Below the pieces are notes generated by a model. It was not told the DNA's origin, made no database searches, and was given only the letters and a program-made list of their open reading frames with translations. Positions 56,886-64,000 of a stretch of 64,000 nt of DNA are shown here, in pieces. Position numbers and translations under genes: made by a program. Origin of the DNA: Choricystis sp. odSpoLacu1 (Eukaryota > Chlorophyta > Trebouxiophyceae); NCBI GenBank assembly GCA_958009055.1, contig OY253652.1:1161091-1225090 (forward strand), given 5' to 3'. Each line of letters starts with the position of its first letter. The first letter of the stretch is position 1.

Positions 56886-59800
56886 ATGCGCGCAGCGCGC
56901 TTCTCGCATGTGCCCCCCCGCCGCGGCGGCCTGCTGGCCCTCACCGCCGCAGCTCTACTCTTTCTGGGCTCTGTGCACGCTTCCACAGCCGTCCTGGCGG
57001 TGGAAGAAGCGGATGCCGCCCTGGCAGCGACCGTTGCCAATGCGGCCGTGCGCTCAGACGCCCCACCCTCGTCGGACGCCGCCTCGGCCATCCAGACCGC
57101 CACCGACAACGTGGCCCCGCCCACCGAAACTGTGAACGAGGTGGCCACCTGGTTCACAGCCGAGCAAGTCGCGCGCGCGACGGGCGCGGTCGTGCGCGTC
57201 GCGCCTGCTGGCCGCGGCCTGCTGGTGGACGACGCCGCGGTTGACATTCCCACGGTGGCGACAGGCGTGTTGTTGAGTGCCAACGAGACGGCGGGCGTGA
57301 CCGCGCGCCTGGTGCTGACCACGTGGCGGGCTGTCAACCCTGGTTTCGCCAACTACACGCTCTCGTTTGCCGACGGCACAGTGGCGTCCGCCAAGCTGCT
57401 GCGTTTTGATCTCGGCAGGCCGATTGCTGTGCTGGTGGTGGATGGCCCTTTGCCACCCCGCCTGGTGGGCGCGTCATTAAACCCAGGCCTCGACGGCCTG
57501 CAAGTCGGCGACCCGACGCTGGCTGTCGGCGTGCGCCCCGACATTGTGCAGGCCACTGGCGACCCGGACGCCTCCCCCGCGGACGCCTGGGACAATTATG
57601 TGGGCTATGCGTATGATCTGAAAGCCCCGCTGCCCATGGCGACAGGGTCTGCCTCCCCCCTGCGCAACGTGCGGTGCGTCGTGTCGCGTGCGCTGTTGAC
57701 GCGGCCTCCTTTGGCTGGTAGCTCCGGCTTCTTCGACGCCAGTGGGCGCTTGATTGGGCTGGACCTGGAGGCGGATTTGACGGCGGCGGGTGTCAGCGCC
57801 AAGCGGCCGGAAGTGCACCTGCTGGCGGGACCCTACTTGGCCGATGCGTTGGCAGAGGCTGCGATGCTGTTGGCCACCCCGGCCACCACCCTGCACCGTG
57901 GCGACATTGGGGTCGCCCTCACCCTCATCCCCACGGGGGCCGCCGTCCAGTACTACCGCCTGCCCGGCCTGGTGGCGGCCGCTGAATCGCCGCTGGATGC
58001 GGCCACTGAATTCGGCGCGGGCACCGCCCCCAAAGTCATCAAGCTGGTGGGCGTGGACGTGGACTCGCCGGCGACGGGGTTGCTGGCCTCGGGAGACATT
58101 GTGATGGCGGTCGACGGAGGCGCCCTGCTGGAGGACGACATGCTGGCGTTTGAGCGTGGGTTGACGGCTGCGCTGCCGCGCGGGCGCGCTGTCATCACGG
58201 TGTCGCGCGGTGGGAACGTGTTGGACGTGAGCGTGCCCGTCGTGGACCTGGAGACCATGCACACCACCAAAATGGTGGTTTGGGCGGGGTGCACGTTCCA
58301 GGACGCGTCCGTGATTGTGCGGCGCAAGTACCAGCAGGTGGGTGGTGGGAGGGAGGGTGGGTCGGATGGTTTTGTTTTTCGTTTTGTTCCCCCACTCTCA
58401 CGCCACCCTCCTCCCTCAACAGCTGGCCGCCAACGCGGTCGTCGTCACCACGTGCGCCGGCGCCTTTGAAGCTGAAGCCTCCGCCATGGCGGAAGCCAAA
58501 GCGGTGGCTGCGCGGTCCACTGCGTTTGCCAAGCCGGGGGCGGGTCCGACGGGCGGTGTGGGCGGCTCGTTGATGACGGCTGCCGTTGGTGGTGGTGCTG
58601 GCGTCGACCCGGCTGCCTCCTCCACCTCCACTGCCGCCACAACCCAATCCACCGACGACATGGACGACGAGTCCCTGCTGGAAGCGGCAACCGGCATGAC
58701 GCCCGACGGCATCCCTGCCGCCCCATCCCCCCTTCTCGTCACCCTGATGCGGTCGCGCGACCAGCAGACGCCCGTGACACCCACCCTCGTCACCGCCATT
58801 GGCGGACGCCCCGTGTCTGGCCTGGCCGACCTGGTGACCGCCGCGCGCGCTGCTCCCGCGTCGACGTCGCTCGCGTTTCGGGGCGTGCACTCGGGCAAAG
58901 GCTCGTTCAGCATGGTGGACGCCATGGAGCTAGGTGGCATTCCTACGTCTGTCAAACAGTTTGCGTATGACAAGGGCACGCTGCAGTGGCGTGGTGTGGT
59001 GGGTGGCGGTCGTGGTGCGGACGCGCTGGTGGACGCGCCTGCGGAGGCTGTCCTGGCCACTGTGGACGCCGCAATTCTGCCGTCCAGCACGCGTGACATT
59101 GTGGTCAAGTCGCAGGCCAAAGGCGGGCGCAAAAAGGCAGCGCCAGCTGGCGGCAGCGGTGTCGCGCCGCCGTCGCGCGCGTCGTCTGTTTCTGCTGCTG
59201 CCCCCTCCTCTGCCGACGCCACCGCCACCCGCCCCCAAGCCGCCCTACTGCAACCCGCTAGTTTTGGCTCCGACATGTTGCAAACCGCCCCCCTGTCGTT
59301 TGCCTCCTCCTCCCTCATCCAGGCCGCCGTCGACGGCCCCAACGACGCGATCGCGGCCGACGTCGCGGCGTCGACCACCTCCCCCAACCCCCTGTCCTCC
59401 CCCGCCTCTGTCGCGGCCTGGCTGTCCTTAGCCGCCCACGCACGTGGTCGCGTCCCTGTGCACGCCACCCAAACCTGGAACGCGTCCCAGATCGCTGCCT
59501 TCAAGCGCCAGGCCGTCACCATCACCATTTACGAGTGGTACCCCCTGGAACACAATACCGCCGCCAGCAAGGCCACCGGCAGCGGGTTTGTGGTGGACTC
59601 GCAGCGCGGCATCATTGCCACCAATGCGCATGTCGCGGGCGCCATGGTGGGAGGGTGGGAGGTGCTGTTTTTCGATGGGTCGACCACGCCGGTAAGTTGT
59701 TTCGGAGTGTTGGGGAGGTGTGGAGGGGGCTGCGTGGAGTGTACGACGCCAATCCCCTCCCCTTTTCCATCACTCAGGCGCGCTCCATCTGGTTCTCACC

Positions 59801-61261
59801 GCAACAAGACATCGCGTTCCTCAAAGTCGACCCCGCCGCCATCCCCTACCCCGACGCGGTCGCCCCCCTCGCGTCGTGGACCACGTTCGCCGCCGACCAC
59901 GCCGTCACCGACGGCGACTTTGCGCCCGTGCTGGCGGTGGGCAGCCCTGGCGCGTTTCCGTTTGCGTAAGTGTTGGTTGGAGGGGAGGGAGGAGGGGGGA
60001 GGTGGAGACGGGGACCGCCTTTTGTCAACCTTTTCCCTCTCTTTCCCTCCACCTCCCAGCACCATGCAAGGCGTCTACCTGGGCGAATCCTACCGCGCCA
60101 CCGACGACATTGGCGGCCTGCGCGCCCGGAACTACATCAAGCTCAAGACCCTGATCCAGTCGGCGGGCGGCGCGTCGGGCGGCCCCGTCTTCAACGCGGC
60201 GGGATCCATCGTGGGCATCCACTTTGCGGGGGGCTCATCCGACGACCCCCGCTTCCGCAACACGCCCTACTGGCGCGAGAGCCTGGAGGCGGCGGCCGAC
60301 TACTTGATGGATGCGCTGGCCGACGGCGTGCGCGACCTGCGCTGGCCGACGCGCGGCGGGCTGGGCCTGGAGCTGGATTTGGTGTCGATTGACGATGCTG
60401 TCAAGTATTTCGGGTTGCCGGCTGCGGCTGCTGCTGAGCTGAGGTCGGTGGTGGCCGCCGCCAACGTGGCCGCCGCGCCAAACCCCCCTCACCACCCGCG
60501 CCCGCGCGACCGCGTCACCGTGGTGTCTGGCTTTGAGCCCGGGTCGCCCACGTATCGCACCACCTCAAGCCTCATCGCCCCCGGTGACATCATCTACGCC
60601 GTCGGCTCCGACACACTGGCGGGCGACCTGCTGGCGCTGGAGCGCGCCCTGCACCAGCGCGTCAATGCGACCGTGCCGTTGACGACGTGGCGGTATGGCG
60701 TGCAGAGGAGCGTGGATGCGCCGGTGTATGATTTGACCGCGGACAGGGTGAAACGGTTTGCTGTGTGGAATGGGGCCGTGCTGCACGACGTGTCGGACCG
60801 CACGCGCTATGTGTACAGGGTGAGTTTTGGTGTGTGGGGGTGTGAGGAGGGAGAGAAGGAAGAGCGCTCAACACACACCTGCCTCTCACATCCTTTTACC
60901 CCTCTTTCAGTACAACGGCACTGGCGTCTTTGTGGCCCACCGCGACGACGGGTCGTCATGGCCGCGCTTTCGCCACGCCAACCGCCCCTCCAAAACGTCG
61001 TCCATGCAGGCCAAGTACGTGGTGACCGAGCTGGCGGGCGTGCCCACGCCGTCGCTGGCCAACATGATTGCTGTCGCTTGCTCCATGGCCGCCTCTCCAG
61101 ACATCCCAACATCCGTCGTCGCGCGCGACCTGCAGGGTGACGACTTCCCCGGCGGCCAAGCGTGGGAGATGTGGGTGCGGTCTGGCCTGGACCCGTTGCG
61201 CGTGTATGCGTGGAACCAGGACGAGCTGCGGTGGGCGTTGGAGGAGGGAGTGTGTGCGTGA
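56886..61261 (+). CDS. Nma111/Deg7-like double serine protease with PDZ domains, copy B
   Basis: Exons 56886-58337, 58423-59691, 59778-59965, 60060-60819 and 60911-61261 give 1,339 residues. The start context is ATCACCATGCG; a signal peptide covers about residues 1-35 (GGLLALTAAALLFLGSVHAS). Architecture equals copy A. The first protease-like half is degenerate (VLTTWRAVNPGFANYTL; the Asp is lost at LGRPIAVLVVD) but still shows a Ser-like GSSGFFDASGRLIGL. The second half has a full triad: IIATNAHVAGAM with His887, SPQQDIAFLKVDP with Asp918, QSAGGASGGPVFNAAGSIVG with Ser1009. PDZ cores are LASGDIVMAVDGGALLEDD and LIAPGDIIYAVGSDTLAGDL. Copy B has an intron after residue 484 that copy A lacks, and lacks copy A's intron after GGTRE. 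The two share the intron before ARSIW. Confidence 0.85.
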
Positions 61262-61555
61262 GAGGGAGTGGGTGTGGACAGAGAGAGTTTGATGAAGGTG
61301 GGCGTGTTTTTTTTTTCGGCGGTGACAATTTTTTCTTTTTTGCAAACACGGCACCCCCCCACCCTCGTGTGTGTGTGTGTTCGACGCCTTGTGTGTTTCG
61401 AAGCTCGCGATTCGGCACAATGGGTCGAGCACGCAGACGCAGGACCTCTTTCTTTGATTATGACGCAAAGCGCGCACATAAAAAGTGACGTCACGCAAAT
61501 GGTGTCGTCCTTCTTGTCTATGTTTGGTGGTCAACGTCTTCTTTTCTCTCCCTTC

Positions 61556-63498
61556 TCACGCCACACACGTCGTCGGGTTTAGGTCTTTGCCTTTGGTGGC
61601 GCACGTTGTGAGGTTCGAATTTTGCCAAGGACCATTGTACAGCGTGCCCGACGGCCCGCACGTTGCAGACGTTGCGCACGATTGACAGTTTTGGGCGACC
61701 GTGCCCAGCCACGCGTTGCAGCGAAGGAGAGCGCCGCAGGATGTCACGCCTTTGACACCCGGGCACGTTGCCAGGGCTGCGCCCAGGCAGGCGGCCCGCG
61801 CGGCGCCGTCTGAAAAAGTGCCGCCATTGCCGGCCACGGTGCGCAGCAGCGCGTCCCACAACAGGCCGGGCGAGTGCCGCGTGAATTTGAACGACAAAAA
61901 GGCAGCAAGAGCATTATCATTGCCGCACCCGTCGCCCGCGTCCACGCCCAGGGCATTGACTTGGGGGACTTCCAGTGCGCCGCCGCGTTGGCAGAGGCCG
62001 ACTGAGCGGCCGACGTGCCGGTAATCCCACTGAAAGCGGTACGGCAGCATGGCGACGGCGTCGCCGCCGTAGCTGACGAGCAGAGTTTTGGGGCCGAGAA
62101 TGGAGTTGTAGGCTTGGGCGAAACGGAAGCTGCCGACGCGAGGGGATGAAAACGGGTAGACACCACCGACGCGGTCGGCGCCGGAGGGGCGAGACGCGGC
62201 ATATTGGGCGGCGGCCAGGGTGGTCATCGCAGCGCCTAAAGAGTGGCCACAAAACCACACGGAAAAACCTCCTGTCAGCGTGTCCGAAATGCTATTGACC
62301 GCGCCTAGCACCTTGGGCGCGAGCGCCTGCCACGCCACGTGGAAGCCTTCGTGGACGGCGACCGTGGTGGTGTTGGTGTATTTGTTGGTGTAGATGGGCC
62401 ACGCGCGCGAGTTGACGCCCGTGAAGTCGTCCTCAGTGTCCGAGCCTGGGTGGAGGAAAGAAGGTGTGGTGTGGTGTGGGTCACCAACTGGGCGTGTGGC
62501 AAGCAAAAACCTCGAAGAGGTTTTTATTGCCGGCGCCACCCACACTTCTTTGTCTCACCTTGCAACATCACAAAAATGTCGGTCGTCGTGTACGCCACCA
62601 CGGCCACCACTGTCGCGTTGGTGGTGTACGGCAGATCATAGGGTCCGGGCACCTGCTCGATGAAGACGCGGAAGTCGGTGAAGCCCAATGCATTGCGAGC
62701 AAAGCCCTGCGTCTGCAGGCACGGCTCCGACTTTTCAAAGAGTGAGCCCGACGTGGCTGCCTGACCGTTGAACGCGCTGTAGGCTAGGTTGGCCAGGTAG
62801 AGCATGTAGAGTGTCTGGGTCGATGACGCGGCTGCGGACGCGTCGGTTGGTGGCATCGCCGCAAACCATTCGGACCCGCGCTGCGCGATCCTTGGCGCCG
62901 CTGCGGACGCGCACACTGCAGGCCCGCCCACCGTGCCTCTCAACGGCGGAGGAAACGAGTCTAGGCCAGTGGGCTCGCAAATGGCGAGTGTTGAGTTGGG
63001 GGCTGCGGTCAAGCGGCGGCGACCGGTCGATGTGGCGGGTGGGTTGGTCCAGTCGTACCCGCCCGCGTTGGCCACGGCGGCGCCCTCGTTGATGAAGAAT
63101 GCCCAGCCAGGATACTGGGCCGCGACCGCGGCCGGCACGTGGCCCCCGTGAGCTAATGAGAGAGCCGTGGCCGCGGTCACGGCACCATTCGCTTTGGCCT
63201 CGTGCAGAGATGGAGGCGACACGGCGCTGCCATTTGCCTTGACGCTCGCCGCCCAGTCGGCCCAGGCAAGGGGCAGCAAAGCGACGTCGGCCGCGTCATC
63301 CACTTTTTCGAGGCCAGCCTCGGTGACGACCTCCTTCCAAAAGTGGAGCGCGTCGGCGGGGGTGTTGCCACCGTACAAGGCAGTCTTGTTGGCCAGCACA
63401 GTTTTCAGGATGGAGGCTTTGCGCAGGAGGGCGGTGTCGTCGAGGGATGGTTTGGGTGGTGGCGTTTTGGGGGGTGGCAGAAGGGTCACGCCTGCCAC
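61556..63498 (-). CDS. Class 3 lipase-like hydrolase, 5' end not complete
   Basis: An alpha/beta hydrolase of the fungal/plant class 3 lipase group. Exons 62559 upward to about 63498 and 61556-62445 are joined in phase 1 (VVAVVAYTTTDIFVMLQ/GSDTEDDFTGVNSRAW), which recreates the strand-plus-oxyanion segment seen in the family as VxFRGT. The nucleophile elbow is VWFCGHSLGAAMTTLA. VYPFSSPRVGSFRFAQAY and LLVSYGGDAVAMLPYRF carry the expected Asp, and VGRSVGLCQRGG lies beyond. The C-terminus is Cys-rich (NCQSCATSATCGPSG), so the protein is probably secreted. No in-frame ATG exists before the family region. 63498 is merely the first codon after an in-frame TAG (63505-63507), and the frame then stays open to the telomere. 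The gene is either truncated or has an exon that I cannot see. Confidence 0.8.
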
Positions 63499-63746
63499 GT
63501 GCGGCTATTTCAAGGCCGCAACGCTCTCTTGCAATAAAGCTGTCTGCTCAGCTCCATCCGCCACCACCGCCTGCACCGTGTGCTGCGGGATTCCGGCCAA
63601 GGAGGCGGGGTTGATGGCCAGGGTGAGGGTGAGGAGGGCGGAGGCCTGGGGGTGTGGGGAGGGCGGTGGTTGGCGTGAGTTGGGACGAGGTGAAGCTGCT
63701 GCGCGAACTGCAGGCTCAAACGCAAACTTTCGGTTATTGGTTATTG
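63499..63746 (-). pseudogene. Probable continuation of the lipase coding region, cut by the telomere
   Basis: Reading the minus strand in the lipase frame, codons are open from the telomeric repeats to the TAG at 63505-63507. A plausible acceptor (CACACCCCCAG) precedes 63645. After it comes protein-like sequence ASALLTLTLAINPASLAGIP and ADGAEQTALLQESVAALK, then TAG. There is no ATG in this segment on that frame. The simplest reading is that the 5' exon with start codon and signal peptide has been lost at the chromosome end. A short unrecognised intron covering the TAG is the alternative. Confidence 0.4.
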
Positions 63747-64000
63747 GTTAGGGTTAGGGTTAGGGTTAGGGTTAGGGTTAGGGTTAGGGTTAGGGTTAGG
63801 GTTAGGGTTAGGGTTAGGGTTAGGGTTAGGGTTAGGGTTAGGGTTAGGGTTAGGGTTAGGGTTAGGGTTAGGGTTAGGGTTAGGGTTAGGGTTAGGGTTA
63901 GGGTTAGGGTTAGGGTTAGGGTTAGGGTTAGGGTTAGGGTTAGGGTTAGGGTTAGGGTTAGGGTTAGGGTTAGGGTTAGGGTTAGGGTTAGGGTTAGGGT
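63747..64000 (+). repeat. Telomere, (TTAGGG)n
   Basis: About 42 uninterrupted copies of TTAGGG, running to the window edge with the G-rich strand 5' to 3' outward, the orientation of a real chromosome end. The tract is preceded by two degenerate units (GGTTATTGGTTATT). No subtelomeric satellite lies between the last gene and the repeats. Confidence 0.98.

Noticed and set aside
63747..64000. Telomere tract as a CRISPR-like or satellite array
   Set aside because: Pure hexamer repeats without spacers, at a sequence end and in the orientation of a chromosome terminus.
1..64000. tRNA genes
   Set aside because: No convincing B-box with a matching A-box and acceptor stem was found in the gaps; GTTCGA-like strings fall inside coding regions.
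1..64000. Non-standard genetic code
   Set aside because: Recognisable proteins end at ordinary TAA, TAG and TGA codons, and the frame breaks coincide with repeats rather than with stop codons.

Overview
This is the right-hand end of a chromosome from a compact, very GC-rich nuclear genome. The last 250 bases or so are perfect TTAGGG repeats running outward to the window edge. The genes are eukaryotic: short introns with GT(A/G)AG donors, signal and transit peptides, HDEL, KDEL and SRL sorting signals, a pICln, an Integrator subunit and an MBD/FYR/DDT/PHD chromatin protein. Several genes are plastid-type: a C-terminal processing protease with a lumen-type leader, a DUF4079 protein, a YggT protein and a tryptophan synthase beta chain with a leader. 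Together with a peroxisomal 2-hydroxy-acid oxidase and an MBD9-like architecture, this suggests a small green alga. The species cannot be named from the sequence, and other algae with plastids are not excluded.

Layout from left to right. 0-15 kb: a secretory-protein fragment, UGGT, an Integrator-2-like protein, the DHX37 helicase and TrpB. 15-26 kb: a small coiled-coil-like protein, long-form tRNase Z, Mpv17, a four-helix membrane protein, a NOL11-like protein, CtpA and PRMT7. 26-39 kb: cytosolic LysRS, ERdj3-type DnaJ, a mitochondrial-type carrier, a small membrane protein and the large MBD/PHD regulator, then about 1.1 kb without a gene. 39-52 kb: pICln, DUF4079, a SAMHD1-like HD hydrolase, YggT, a hydroxy-acid oxidase, organellar-type AspRS, two tandem secreted histidine-phosphatase paralogues and an MFS transporter. 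52-64 kb: two tandem 1,300-residue Nma111/Deg7-like serine proteases, then a class 3 lipase whose 5' end runs into the telomere.

Most genes sit in divergent or convergent pairs separated by 40-300 bases, so shared bidirectional promoters are likely. Functional themes are ER glycoprotein folding (UGGT and ERdj3), rRNA, tRNA and snRNA biogenesis (DHX37, NOL11-like, tRNase Z, pICln, Integrator 2) and plastid maintenance. There is no operon structure.

The main technical caution concerns frame breaks. At least eight well-recognised genes are broken in frame exactly at a G or C run of 9-18 bases, always by what looks like one extra base, and one more gene breaks at a (CG)9 tract. I treat these as intact genes carrying probable assembly length errors, and flag the pattern in the findings. 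Exon boundaries were placed by hand from splice consensus, reading phase and recalled family sequence. None was checked by alignment.
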